A DNA stretch of 64,000 nt from contig NZ_CP044545.1 in the NCBI RefSeq assembly GCF_008935075.1, positions 709,501 to 773,500 on the forward strand, in the 5' to 3' direction. The translations under genes and the position numbers were made by a program. Shown here one piece after another: positions 9,077 to 18,609 of this stretch (position 1 is its first letter; each line of letters begins with the position of its first letter). The notes beneath the pieces are model-generated. The model saw nothing but the letters and a program-made list of their open reading frames with translations, ran no database searches and was not told the origin of the DNA. Origin of the DNA: Pradoshia sp. D12 (GTDB lineage: Bacteria > Bacillota > Bacilli > Bacillales > Pradoshiaceae).

Positions 9077-10804
9077 ATGGATTGGAAAACAACTTTTAAT
9101 AAATGGAATGATCACTTAACGCTTGAACCAGAGCTTCATGAGAAACTGACTTCTCTTGTGGATGATGAAGTTGCGTTAGAAGATTGTTTCTATAAGAATT
9201 TAGAATTCGGTACAGGCGGTATGCGTGGAGAAATTGGTGTAGGAACAAACCGCATGAATGTTTATACAATCCGTAAAGCAACACAAGGCTTTGCATCCTA
9301 TATTGAGAAATTAGGAGAAGAAGCAAAACAGCGTGGAGTTGTTATTGCTTATGATTCCAGACATAAATCACCTGAGTTTGCGATGGAAGCAGCAAAAACA
9401 CTGGCAACCAACGGAATTCAAGCTTATGTATTTGATAGCCTTCGTCCAACTCCGGAGCTTTCTTTTGCAGTTCGATACTTACGTGCAATCGGTGGTATTG
9501 TAATTACAGCAAGCCATAATCCTCCAGAATATAATGGATATAAAGTGTATAACGAAGATGGTGGACAACTGCCTCCTGCTGATGCAGATGTTCTGATTGA
9601 GATGGTTAATGCTATTGAAAATGAACTTGAAATTAAAGTGGAAGAAGAGTCTGTATTACGTGATAAAGGATTAATTAAAATCATCGGTAAAGAAGTGGAC
9701 GATGCATACAATGAAAAAGTCCTTACTATTTCTGAACAGCCTAATTTAGCAAAAGAAGTAGATGTAAAAGTCGTTTTCACACCGCTTCATGGTACAGCTA
9801 ATCTTTCTGTTCGCCGAGCATTGAAGGATTTAGGTTATGAACATGTAGAAGTTGTAAAAGAACAAGAATTACCTGATCCTGAATTCTCAACTGTAAAATC
9901 TCCTAACCCAGAAGAGCATGCTGCATTTGAATTGGCAATCGCTAAAGGCAAAGAGATCGGTGCGGATATTTTAATTGGTACAGATCCAGATGCTGACCGT
10001 GTAGGTATTGCTGTTAAGAATGCAGAGGGAGAATATACGGTTTTAACAGGTAACCAAACAGGTGCGTTATTCTTAGACTATATTCTGTCTCAGAAGAAGG
10101 AAAAAGGAACAATGCCTAAAAATGGAATAATGTTCAAAACAATCGTAACATCAGAATTTGGACGTTCCATTGCCTCCAGTTATGGAGTAGAAACAGAAGA
10201 TGTTCTGACTGGGTTTAAATTTATCGGGGAAAAAATCAAGCAGTATGAAGAGTCTGGAGAGTATTCTTTCCTATTTGGATATGAAGAAAGCTATGGTTCA
10301 TTAATTAAAGATTTTGCCCGTGATAAAGATGCGGTTCAAGCTGCAGTAATGGCGGTAGAAATTTGTGCCCATTACAAACGCCTTGGAAAAACCTTATATC
10401 AGGCATTAGAGGATTTATATGAGAAGCATGGTTATTACTTAGAAGGAATGCGTTCCCTGACTTTAAAAGGAAAAGAAGGAGCTGCTCAAATCCAGCAAAT
10501 TCTTGCTACATTCCGTAAGGAGCCGCTAGCCTCTCTTGCAGGTGTAAAAGTAGTGGCTGTTGAAGATTATAAAGAAAGCACACGAATGGATTTACTTACG
10601 AATGAAGAGGAAGCAATTCATTTACCAAAATCCAATGTTCTTAAATATTTCTTTGAAGATGAGTCTTGGGTTTGTTTAAGACCATCCGGAACTGAGCCTA
10701 AAATTAAGTTCTACTTTGCCGTTAAGGATAGCCAAAAACAAGCAAGTGAACAAAAGCTTCAGTCCTTCATGAATGAAATGATGCAAAAAGTATCAGAAAT
10801 ATAA
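9077..10804 (+). CDS. pgcA: Phosphoglucomutase, alpha-D-phosphohexomutase family
   Basis: Interconverts glucose-1-phosphate and glucose-6-phosphate and so feeds UDP-glucose for glycolipid and teichoic acid synthesis, which ties it to the lipoteichoic acid synthase in this window. The 575 residues hold the four expected motifs: the phosphoserine loop [13 protein letters not shown], the metal loop DPDADRVG, the sugar-binding GYEESYG and the phosphate-binding RPSGTEPK. Length and order match B. subtilis PgcA (581 residues). An AGGAGG site precedes the ATG and a strong terminator follows. In B. subtilis the glp genes lie just upstream as I recall; they are absent here. Confidence 0.95.
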   Translation: MDWKTTFNKWNDHLTLEPELHEKLTSLVDDEVALEDCFYKNLEFGTGGMRGEIGVGTNRMNVYTIRKATQGFASYIEKLGEEAKQRGVVIAYDSRHKSPEFAMEAAKTLATNGIQAYVFDSLRPTPELSFAVRYLRAIGGIVITASHNPPEYNGYKVYNEDGGQLPPADADVLIEMVNAIENELEIKVEEESVLRDKGLIKIIGKEVDDAYNEKVLTISEQPNLAKEVDVKVVFTPLHGTANLSVRRALKDLGYEHVEVVKEQELPDPEFSTVKSPNPEEHAAFELAIAKGKEIGADILIGTDPDADRVGIAVKNAEGEYTVLTGNQTGALFLDYILSQKKEKGTMPKNGIMFKTIVTSEFGRSIASSYGVETEDVLTGFKFIGEKIKQYEESGEYSFLFGYEESYGSLIKDFARDKDAVQAAVMAVEICAHYKRLGKTLYQALEDLYEKHGYYLEGMRSLTLKGKEGAAQIQQILATFRKEPLASLAGVKVVAVEDYKESTRMDLLTNEEEAIHLPKSNVLKYFFEDESWVCLRPSGTEPKIKFYFAVKDSQKQASEQKLQSFMNEMMQKVSEI

Positions 10805-10811
10805 AATACAA

Positions 10812-10848
10812 AACAGAGAGCTGACTAAAAGTCAGCTCTCTGTTTGTT
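10812..10848 (+). terminator. Strong terminator after pgcA
   Basis: A perfect 15-bp stem (10812-10826 with 10830-10844) with a three-base loop and trailing Ts. Confidence 0.9.
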
Positions 10849-10915
10849 TACACCCTTGGTTTCGCTGTTTGCATTTAGCCGTATATTTTTCCCACCACAG
10901 AAAAAAATAAAGATA

Positions 10916-11167
10916 TTAAAAAGTCTGCATCGCCCATCCTTCTTCCTGATCATAAGGCAGGAATGTTGCATGGTCTATATATTGAAGAAGGGCATTTAGG
11001 GTCTTTTCAACGGACGCATTATCCTTAGAGAAATGATAGGCGTGCAGAAAATGTTCAATTTTTTTGGACAAAAAGTGGTCTTTTGTCCTTACCATCAGAA
11101 GTAGGAGGTTATCCCATTCTGAACGATGCGTGTAGTACAAAGCACGATCATAATCAACCTTATCCAT
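10916..11167 (-). CDS. YhdB-like small protein
   Basis: An 83-residue soluble, helical protein of unknown function. The N-terminal VDYDRALYYTHRSEWDNLLLLMV matches the YhdB family as I recall it. The ATG at 11165-11167 has AAGGAG ten bases upstream; an in-frame GTG nine bases earlier is too close to that site. Its place next to spoVR agrees with the B. subtilis order, though with intervening genes lost. No motif suggests a mechanism. Confidence 0.65.
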   Translation of the reverse strand: MDKVDYDRALYYTHRSEWDNLLLLMVRTKDHFLSKKIEHFLHAYHFSKDNASVEKTLNALLQYIDHATFLPYDQEEGWAMQTF

Positions 11168-11565
11168 TTGCTTCACTCTCCTTCTAGTGAGGAGTTAAAA
11201 TTAGTTTGTTCAAAGTCATCATTTTATCACCCTGTAAAAGTTGGTCAGTTTGTAAATAGTAAAAATGAAACTTTCCATGGCTTAATTGTTAGAGGAACGG
11301 TTATCCTAATATCCGTATTTGACGTTTCTATTCTATATTTAATGTACTCAGTGACGAGTATGTGTAAGATATGGGCTAGATTTTAGGGGAGACTATTACA
11401 TAAAGGCAGTTAAGGAAGTAAGTAAATATAAATCAAGGGCAGGTCGAATAATTATTCTGTTTCTAACCCATTTTTCAGGTTGTTTTTAGACTCATTTGAG
11501 GACTTTTATACATGATTTTCCTATCCCTTCATATTAATGAGGTAAGAGAATGAGGGGGTGAATGG
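11168..11565. other. Intergenic region between yhdB-like and spoVR
   Basis: About 400 bases between divergent genes. It should contain the yhdB-like promoter and the spoVR promoter. I could not identify a convincing SigE-type promoter by eye, although the family is under sporulation control in B. subtilis. No coding frame is supported. Confidence 0.4.
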
Positions 11566-12978
11566 GTGAGAGCAGACGAGCAAAAAGACTTGGAGTATGC
11601 CATTGATGAAATAACGGAAATCGCTGTTGGATTTGGGCTCGATTTTTACCCAATGAGATATGAGATCTGCCCAAGCGAAATAATATATACTTTTGGAGCA
11701 TATGGAATGCCAACTCGATATTCTCATTGGAGTTTCGGAAAACAATTTCACAAGATGAAGCTTCAGTATGACGTTGGATTAAGCAAAATTTACGAGCTGG
11801 TTATTAATTCTGATCCTTGCTATGCTTTTTTATTAGATTCCAATTCCTTGATTCAAAACAAATTAATTGTGGCTCATGTACTGGCACATTGTGATTTCTT
11901 TAAGAATAATGTTCGTTTTAAAAATACGAAGCGAGATATGGTGGAAAGTATGTCTGCCACTGCGGAAAGAGTTAGGCAATACGAGATTGAGCATGGGAAG
12001 CTGGAGGTTGAGAAGTTTCTTGATTCGGTCTTGGCGATTGAGGAACATATTGACCCATCGCTTATTCGTCCACAATTGAATTGGTCCATGGATGAAGAGG
12101 AGATAGAGGATGATTCTCCGCAATTTACTACACCGTACGATGATTTATGGAACTTGGAAAGCAAGGAAAAGGGGCAAAAGAAAAAAACAAAGGTCAAGAA
12201 ATTTCCCCCTCGTCCAGAAAAGGATATTCTTTTATTCATTGAACAGTATAGCCGTAACCTAGAGGATTGGCAGCGAGACATACTGACGATGATGCGTGAA
12301 GAGATGCTCTACTTTTGGCCGCAGCTTGAAACTAAAATCATGAACGAAGGCTGGGCGAGTTACTGGCACCAACGCATCCTACGTGAACTTGATTTAACCA
12401 GCGGTGAGTCAATCGAATTTGCAAAACTAAATGCAGGTGTGGTGCAGCCGTCAAGAACAGGCATTAATCCATATTACTTAGGCATCAAGATGTTTGAGGA
12501 TATCGAAGAAAGATATAACAATCCAGACGAAGAGATGAGAAGGCGCGGGGTTAAACCAAATTCAGGCCGTGAGAAAATGTTTGAAGTGCGGGAGATAGAG
12601 TCGGATATTTCTTTCCTACGCAACTACCTCACCAGGGATTTGGTCATGCGTGAGGATATGTATCTGTTCCAAAAGAAAGGCCGCGATTATAAGATTGTCG
12701 ATAAGCAATGGAAAGCGGTACGGGATCAGCTTGTCGGCATGCGGGTCAATGGAGGGTTCCCGTATATTACGGTGAATGACGGGGACTATTTAAAAAATGG
12801 GGAACTTTACCTGAAGCATTGGTTTGAGGATATTGAGCTGGATGTAAAATACCTAGAGAAAGTTTTGCCGCATATGCATTATTTATGGGGACGAACGGTT
12901 CATATGGAAACGGTGTTGGAAGGTAAGGGAATTTTGTTTAGTTATGATGGGAAGAGTATAAGTCGGAAGTATGTATAA
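11566..12978 (+). CDS. spoVR: Stage V sporulation protein R, SpoVR family (intact copy)
   Basis: A cytoplasmic protein needed for normal spore cortex formation in B. subtilis; the biochemical activity is unknown. The 470 residues match the usual length (about 468). The start is a GTG with a GAGGGGG site. The C-terminal 211 residues, from NEGWASYWH onward, are present twice more in this window as isolated fragments (20365-21001, 27238-27874). At protein level this copy differs from both fragments at three positions: R to K twice and I to V once. The gene ends in its own terminator. The island begins just after it. Confidence 0.95.
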   Translation: MRADEQKDLEYAIDEITEIAVGFGLDFYPMRYEICPSEIIYTFGAYGMPTRYSHWSFGKQFHKMKLQYDVGLSKIYELVINSDPCYAFLLDSNSLIQNKLIVAHVLAHCDFFKNNVRFKNTKRDMVESMSATAERVRQYEIEHGKLEVEKFLDSVLAIEEHIDPSLIRPQLNWSMDEEEIEDDSPQFTTPYDDLWNLESKEKGQKKKTKVKKFPPRPEKDILLFIEQYSRNLEDWQRDILTMMREEMLYFWPQLETKIMNEGWASYWHQRILRELDLTSGESIEFAKLNAGVVQPSRTGINPYYLGIKMFEDIEERYNNPDEEMRRRGVKPNSGREKMFEVREIESDISFLRNYLTRDLVMREDMYLFQKKGRDYKIVDKQWKAVRDQLVGMRVNGGFPYITVNDGDYLKNGELYLKHWFEDIELDVKYLEKVLPHMHYLWGRTVHMETVLEGKGILFSYDGKSISRKYV

Positions 12979-12997
12979 GGGATGAGAACAAGCACAA

Positions 12998-13027
12998 AAA
13001 CCAACCTAGCGAAAGGTTGGTTTTTTA
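12998..13027 (+). terminator. Terminator after intact spoVR
   Basis: A 10-bp stem (12998-13007 with 13014-13023) with a T run. Its sequence differs from the terminators after the two spoVR tail copies, which resemble each other. Confidence 0.85.
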
Positions 13028-13126
13028 GCCTAATATTAAGACTATTAAATCAGTACAGATAGATGCTTTGAACGAAACCTGTCTTTTTCTCCTGTGTGAT
13101 ATAGAAGATAACGCTCATTTGGAACA

Positions 13127-13990
13127 TCACTGGTAAATATGTTCTTTATCTTCATTAAATTCATCTATGATATCCTTTTCTAATTCAATAAAATCTGCAT
13201 CAATGATATCTTGCATTTCCTTTTTAACCTCATCTAAATCTTTCTTCCAATCGTTAACTGAGTAATCTACAACAGAATCATAAAGAGCATTTTTTAACCG
13301 AATACCCATTGTTTTTATTGTAGTCCAAGTAATTGTACCCGCGACAATACCACCTAATATAGGGACACCTTTGGCTACGCCTTTTGCGAACGTATCCTTT
13401 GTGATTTTTACTCCAATCATTTGGGCACTCTTCTTGATTATTGGATAGTAAAATGTTTTCGTTAATGCTTTTCGTGGCAACTTCTTCATAATCTGTTCTG
13501 CAATTTTCGAACTCAAAACTTTCATGGCAGAAGATGCCCCGCTAACTCCGAACATTACCCCTATATAAATAATAAGTTCCCCTTGGACGAGTTCTGTATC
13601 GAGCTCATTATCACTCCATAAATCCTTATAACCAAAGAGATACCTTAATTCCTGTGCCAATCTTAGGTTCAACGCATAAAACTGAAGTGTATCGGCTGGT
13701 ATGGTGGTTGCAATAGCTAAACCCCCAGGAAAACCAGCTATCGCAGAGATGCTAGCGGATTCCAGTTTTCTTTTATTTACCAACCTTTTCGCCATGGTGT
13801 CGAGTTTGGTAATTGGTATACCTGCTTTGACTGGACCTTTTTCAAGGATAAGTGACAGTTGTTTGGAATCCACTTTTTCAGAAAAAAGATTGGTTAAAAA
13901 TTCAACACGATCTACTTTTACACCAGGCATTTTTAAAGCATCAATAATAATGGATCTAAATTTATCATTTCCTTCTGTTAAATTTGTCAT
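13127..13990 (-). CDS. EcsC-like protein
   Basis: A 287-residue protein with a central hydrophobic EcsC-like region (SAIAGFPGGLAIATTIPADTLQ, then FYALNLRLAQELRYLFGY) and a glycine-rich amphipathic segment (GVAKGVPILGGIVAGTI). The C-terminal ~40 residues are acidic and predicted helical. EcsC-domain proteins are membrane-associated and of unclear role. I start at the ATG at 13988-13990, which has GAGGAA about nine bases upstream, rather than the GTG nine bases further out. It is the first gene after spoVR and is convergent to it. Family call is moderate. Confidence 0.6.
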   Translation of the reverse strand: MTNLTEGNDKFRSIIIDALKMPGVKVDRVEFLTNLFSEKVDSKQLSLILEKGPVKAGIPITKLDTMAKRLVNKRKLESASISAIAGFPGGLAIATTIPADTLQFYALNLRLAQELRYLFGYKDLWSDNELDTELVQGELIIYIGVMFGVSGASSAMKVLSSKIAEQIMKKLPRKALTKTFYYPIIKKSAQMIGVKITKDTFAKGVAKGVPILGGIVAGTITWTTIKTMGIRLKNALYDSVVDYSVNDWKKDLDEVKKEMQDIIDADFIELEKDIIDEFNEDKEHIYQ

Positions 13991-14346
13991 AATCTCCACT
14001 TCCTCTGGTCCTTCACGCTGGCAAACGTGATGAGTTCTTGTATGTTATTTCTTCCTCTGCTGCTGCTTTGGATGGATCTGCTTTTCATTTTTTCCATAAT
14101 GAAGGCAAAAAACAGGCATGATTTCCAAAAATCGTTTCATTGATTCTTCAATTGTATTTGTTCTTCTTTACCCTGATTTAAATGGAAGGAAGATAGTATA
14201 TAAATCCAACTTTGTAGAAGGATACCATCGAAACGGTTCCTCAGTATTCGGTATCCGATTCTTTGTTTATTCAATCTAGAATCATGTTATAGGGTAATAA
14301 AACCCGATTTTCAAATTAAATCCATAAAAATAGAGGAGGAACACGG
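13991..14346. other. Intergenic region
   Basis: About 355 bases between divergent genes. It contains the AGAGGAGG ribosome site of the lipoprotein pseudogene at its end. I see no other feature. Confidence 0.4.
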
Positions 14347-14864
14347 ATGAAGAGATGGATGGTCATAGGTTTCTTGTTTTTGCTGGTTGGGATAACAGCT
14401 TGTTCAGACACGTCCCATGAGTCGAAACAAAAAGATTCTCAAACGAATGAGAGCGTAACTGATGAGAAAGAGAAACCAGCCGTTTCGTACGAAAAGGCTG
14501 AGGACGTAGTGAACCTATTGAAAGAAAATGAAGAGTTGCCAATTGGTGAAATTAACGTATATACAGCTGACAATGATCCGAATGAATTATTGGGTCACCC
14601 TGGCGATATACCAGCAAAGCGGAAGTAAAACAATCCATTCGGGAGTCATTTGGAGTGGAAAACGGTGGAAGTGTAGAAGTGTTCGAAATTAATGAAGATG
14701 CTGAGAAACGTAAAGAATATATTGAAACTGTAACGAAAGAAATGGGCGGACTTCTGACGGAATATTCGTATGTGGAGAAAAACGTTCTTCTTCGATTATC
14801 TAAAAGTTTAACCCCTGACCAGGCGGCTGACTATGAAACGGCTTTAAAAGAAACTTTCAAATGA
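14347..14864 (+). pseudogene. Small lipoprotein gene broken by a one-base deletion
   Basis: The N-terminal 93 residues start with a lipoprotein signal peptide (lipobox GITAC), then a charged linker and a domain reading INVYTADNDPNELLGHPG. The frame then reads out into a stop. Restoring one A near 14605 (GGCGAATATACC) gives GEYTSKAEVKQ and rejoins the second frame, which continues from about 14608 to 14864 and ends in LKETFK. The product would be about 171 residues, a secreted lipoprotein of the type common in Bacillus. It may be a true pseudogene or a sequencing error. A terminator follows. Confidence 0.75.
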
Positions 14865-14874
14865 GTTTAGGAAA

Positions 14875-14905
14875 AAACATCGCTTTTTTTAGCGGTGTTT
14901 TTATT
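14875..14905 (+). terminator. Terminator after lipoprotein pseudogene
   Basis: A 10-bp stem (14875-14884 with 14891-14900, one G-U pair) with a six-base T loop and trailing Ts. Confidence 0.75.
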
Positions 14906-15253
14906 TACTTACGCATACACAAAAACGTATACATATCCATTTTAATGTTATTTGAATTGTAAAATGATTTGAATAAGTGATAAACTATTTCTGTTAATTC
15001 GATTAAAGAATATGGTGAGAACTATCTCAGGAAATGTAATTCGTGCAACATCTTAAAAGTTGAAAATTTTATAGAATTATCCTTTTTTTAACTCTATATC
15101 AATCCATTCTAAAAAGAAGAACTCAAGGATTAATATCTCTGAGTCTTCCTTTCAGGTTTTAAAAGCTTGTAAAATGAAGCTCTCGGAGAATACGCTGGTG
15201 TCAATAACTTATCCAGCCTGTTCCGACAAGGCAATTGTTTAATAAAGCCTATA
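14906..15253. other. Gene-free stretch
   Basis: About 350 AT-rich bases downstream of the HEPN-CBS gene. I find no coding frame or clear hairpin. Confidence 0.4.
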
Positions 15254-15979
15254 TTACATCTCGATGCCGACAATATCCCAAGCCGTGATGATACCCAAAG
15301 CTTTTTCATGGGGTTTACCGTGTTCAGTGACAATAATAGCTTGAAGATTCAATTGATTGTTGGATATACGGTTTTCGAAAATCTCTTTAACCTTAAATAC
15401 ACTGTCGTGTCTACCAACAAAAGCGACATTTCTTGGATTTTCGTATTGAATAACTTCTTGGACGCTCATATTTTCCATCAACAGGCCGTCATCATTGAAA
15501 GCGTGCGCTATCCAACGAGAGATGCCGCCGTCTGTCAAAAGCGCTACGAAGCGGTTCTCATCATAAATAGGAATTTGTGAATATTCGCCTTTGCCTTCGT
15601 TCTTCATCAAGTCCAAAGCTGTTTTAATGTTGTCCGCAGAATGAATGATCGCCATTTCTTTCGTGCAGATTGATTCTGCCGAACGAGGACTTTCCAATTC
15701 TTCAGCAAACTTCTCGATTTCTTCCACTATGCTGGAGTGCGGTGTCGCAATATATTCTAATCCATTATTGCCTTTTTCATGGACCAGGACATTGCGCAAC
15801 TCATGGAATTTCAATAAGCGCGAGTTATTACGCATATTTTTGATGACTGGATTGGTGCTTCTTCGTAGTAAGGTTTTGAAATCTGCGAATCCTTTGTCGT
15901 TTTGATATTTAGGGTCTTTATCTTTCATATAATTATGTATTCTGTTGTAAGCCGCTACAAACCTATCTGCATTATTCAT
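15254..15979 (-). CDS. HEPN-like domain fused to two CBS domains
   Basis: A 241-residue soluble protein. Residues 1-~90 are helical and contain HELRNVLVHE. This fits the RNxxxH form of the HEPN ribonuclease motif (R-x4-H), in the usual context after a helix. Residues ~95-241 form a CBS pair (STKE-like start at SICTKEMAIIH, SQIPIYDENRFVALLT, then VFKVKEIF and ALGIITAWDIV). CBS pairs bind adenine nucleotides. I infer a nucleotide-sensing RNase or RNA-binding regulator; this is not demonstrated. The ATG at 15977-15979 has a GGGGG site seven bases upstream and is preferred over a longer open frame reaching 16039. Confidence 0.65.
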   Translation of the reverse strand: MNNADRFVAAYNRIHNYMKDKDPKYQNDKGFADFKTLLRRSTNPVIKNMRNNSRLLKFHELRNVLVHEKGNNGLEYIATPHSSIVEEIEKFAEELESPRSAESICTKEMAIIHSADNIKTALDLMKNEGKGEYSQIPIYDENRFVALLTDGGISRWIAHAFNDDGLLMENMSVQEVIQYENPRNVAFVGRHDSVFKVKEIFENRISNNQLNLQAIIVTEHGKPHEKALGIITAWDIVGIEM

Positions 15980-16385
15980 GTTTATACCCCCAGTGTATTT
16001 GAATATGTCTGTTGCTCCTATTGCAACCAATGGCACCAACGCGACATTGGTACCAACATTGAACAGAACGATGCCAATTGTGCATTAGATTGTTTTGAAG
16101 CCTTCCTTCAAAAGGTTCTAAGTTCTATAACCTCCTTTTAGACTATTTTTTTATGTAAAAGTTAGATTCAATATTTTATATTCTCTCTTTTTTAATCAAT
16201 AAAACTGGGTGTATATTCCAACGTCGGAAACAACTTACCATTCTTCTCTCAACAACATTACTTTAATAAATGTTGTTGCATTATTAAATAATACAGCACT
16301 GATACGAAGGGGCAGGTTCGTATTATATAGTTCAGCCAGAACTTTCTGGTTGAACTTTTTTCATATGAATTTAATCTATCAGTAG

Positions 16386-16500
16386 CCAGGGTAGAACGTA
16401 AGGGGCAGTGGGACAAATGATCCCGTCCGCTAAACTGTTCACCCCCTACTTGTAGAAATATGTTTGAGGCTGGTTGGGACTGAGATCTCGTATAACAAGC
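16386..16500 (+). ncRNA. Candidate IS110 bridge RNA
   Basis: The non-coding leader upstream of the recombinase is strongly conserved in the second copy (22083-22215, minus strand). Shared blocks are GGGTAGAACG, GTGGGA..ATCCCG (a short hairpin), CTAAAC.GTTC, ACTT.TAGAAA and GCTGGTTGGGAC, then AACAAGCGAAGCTAT. Short intervening segments differ, as expected for target- and donor-binding loops. IS110 elements are known to encode a bridge RNA in this position. The exact ends are unknown. Confidence 0.55.
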
Positions 16501-16563
16501 GAAGCTATAATACTACTTGGAGGAAATAGGGGTACTGGTGAATTTATCAGAGGAGGAGAAAGA

Positions 16564-17766
16564 ATGAACCCAGTTGTGGGTATAGATATAGCCAAAGAAG
16601 AAAGTGAAGTACAGGCTTTTTTAGATAAAGGAAAGCCATATGGAACAAGTTTTTCGATTAAGCATAACCGTGAAGAGTTGGAGGAGTTTATCTATTTCTT
16701 AGGAGAGATGAAGGCAAAGACTGGGCAGATGCCTGTCATTATATTGGAATCAACAGGACATTATCATACACCCGTTGTGCAATGCTTAGAAGAGAATGAC
16801 ATACTTTATATCTTATTGAATCCAATCATTTCTCATCAAGCGAAGAAGGCCAGTTTAAGAAAGGTGAAAACTGACGCATATGATGCATATCAACTGTGTG
16901 TTCTCTATTATAAAGAAGAGTTTGAACCTCAAAAGAGGAGAGGAATTCAGCTCTTAAATCTTCGAAATCTATCGAGACAACAAGAAATAATGACGAATAT
17001 GTATGTGGAGGCAAAATTGCATTTTCATACGATTTTAGATCAGGTTTTCCCTGAATACAGAAAGGTTTTTGGAGATCTTTTTTCGAAAGTATCTTTATCG
17101 GTATTAAAGGAATATCCTACCTCGGAGAAGGTTCTAAAGGCTGGCAAGGAAGAACTAGAAGATAAAATACGAGAACATTGTCCAAGTCGGTCTGTACAGT
17201 GGGCTAAAGAAAAAGCAAGAAAGTTAATTCATTCAGCTTCTCAGAATCCTTTTCAGAAAGTGCAATATGAAAGCCATCTTATCAATCTTAGTATGTATAT
17301 CGATATTTTATTTCACTACCAAGGACACCTAACGGATTTAGAGAGCCAAATGGTATCCCTGGCAAATGAAATAGAAGAATATAAGATTATCCAATCGATT
17401 CCTGGTATCGGTGAAAAGATTGCGGCAACAATTATTTCAGAGATTGGGGAAATTGATCGGTTTAATCACCCTAAGAAGCTAGTGGCCTTCGCTGGAGTCG
17501 ATCCTAGTGTCCATTCATCTGGAAAGTTTACTGCGAACATAAATCGCATAACCAAACGAGGTTCCAGTAGGCTAAGGCGTAGCTTATATTTAGCTGTTTT
17601 ATGCGGAATTAGAAGATCTAGAAATAAAAAGCTTAAAGAGTTCTATGATAGAAAACGTTCAGAAGGAGAACCTTCGAAAGTTGCCATTGTAGCTTGTATC
17701 AATAAGCTGCTTCATTGGATTTATGCTTTATTGAAAAAGAACCAGAATTTCCTAGATATAGCTTAG
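16564..17766 (+). CDS. IS110-family transposase (DEDD recombinase)
   Basis: A 400-residue recombinase that cuts and joins DNA under bridge-RNA guidance. The N-terminal RuvC-like domain has D in VGIDIAKEE, E in ILESTGHY and two D in KTDAYDAY (about residue 100). The C-terminal Tnp domain has the helix-hairpin-helix IPGIGEKIAATI and AGVDPSVHSSG, then RGSSRLRRSLY, which carries the family's conserved serine. The ATG at 16564 with AGAGGAGGAG upstream is the real start, not the longer frame from 16474, which runs through the non-coding leader. It looks intact. Confidence 0.95.
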   Translation: MNPVVGIDIAKEESEVQAFLDKGKPYGTSFSIKHNREELEEFIYFLGEMKAKTGQMPVIILESTGHYHTPVVQCLEENDILYILLNPIISHQAKKASLRKVKTDAYDAYQLCVLYYKEEFEPQKRRGIQLLNLRNLSRQQEIMTNMYVEAKLHFHTILDQVFPEYRKVFGDLFSKVSLSVLKEYPTSEKVLKAGKEELEDKIREHCPSRSVQWAKEKARKLIHSASQNPFQKVQYESHLINLSMYIDILFHYQGHLTDLESQMVSLANEIEEYKIIQSIPGIGEKIAATIISEIGEIDRFNHPKKLVAFAGVDPSVHSSGKFTANINRITKRGSSRLRRSLYLAVLCGIRRSRNKKLKEFYDRKRSEGEPSKVAIVACINKLLHWIYALLKKNQNFLDIA

Positions 17767-17790
17767 GAAATGGTATTTATCCAACATAAG

Positions 17791-18609
17791 AAAAACCTTC
17801 CAAAAAGAAACTGGAGGGTTATTTGGCATACCCAAAAACAGTATAGCATATAAAAAAATGAAATATACAGAGAGATATTGACAACCTATTAGCTGGTTTA
17901 GTTGCAGAATCCAAAGAGGGTGTGTGTGAAATCGCAGCAATAGGTTTCATCTTTTTGAAATTTAATCGGATAAAATCGTTCGATACAAGCCTAAGTCCGA
18001 TGCCTGAGACCCTGAATTTTTACTATATGTTGGTGGAGGAAGGATTCATCGAGTTTACATCTTCCCATTCCCACAATGAGGTTCCAGTCTAGATAGCTGC
18101 TCCATTTTTCAATCGTCACCATCCTCAGTTTGCAACGAAACCTCTTTCCACTTGATTTTGCTTTTGTGCTTGTCGATGAACGAATCCGAATAGTTTTCGA
18201 ACTTTTGGTGAATGGAGAATTCCTCCCACATGATTTGATCCGTACAGGCTAGTAGGACATGCTAGGGAACATCCTGATTGGACAGGAGCCATCTTCACAC
18301 AATTTGTTCTTTATACTCTATGATGGAATCAGAATCTAAGTTTCCACTGGATGAAAGTTTTCGCTAATCTGCATACTTTGCTAATTCCTTTGTGATTTGC
18401 ATGCGAACAACCCTTTTTTTTCCTTATTGTCTTCATTATATCCCCTATTCCACGAATTGGATGAATTTGTTTATCATTTTGGGGCATCAACCTTATGCCG
18501 TAGCAAAGTTACGAAAAAACTCATAAATGACATAGAAATATTTCCTATAACGGCTCCTTCGCCCTGTATAATAAAGGAAACAAATCAATCACGATGAGAG
18601 GTGGAAACG
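17791..18609 (-). other. Decayed coding remnant in gene-poor stretch
   Basis: No intact gene lies between the IS110 recombinase and the next gene. On the minus strand, roughly 18125-18400, several short frames read like a broken protein: MQITKELAKYAD at one end and KIKWKEVSLQTEDGDD followed by a stop at the other, interrupted by stops and frame changes. I cannot assign a family. The last bases hold the GAGGTGG ribosome site of the next gene. Confidence 0.35.

Larger units (their letters stand above)
16327..17790 (+). mobile_element. IS110-family insertion sequence (ends approximate)
   Basis: A complete-looking IS110 element: a ~230-base non-coding left end, one recombinase gene and a short right end. 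The left end is placed by comparison with the remnant copy at 21690-22270 (minus strand), where similarity begins after a shared CGTATTAT. The element starts with a hairpin (GTTCAGCCAGA / TCTGGTTGAAC with T run) that would stop read-through into it; the remnant has a different but equivalent hairpin. IS110 elements lack terminal inverted repeats, so the right end cannot be fixed here. Confidence 0.75.

Noticed and set aside
15308-16141. Plus-strand frames opposite the HEPN-CBS gene
   Set aside because: Antisense shadows; the minus-strand gene has recognisable domains and a ribosome site.
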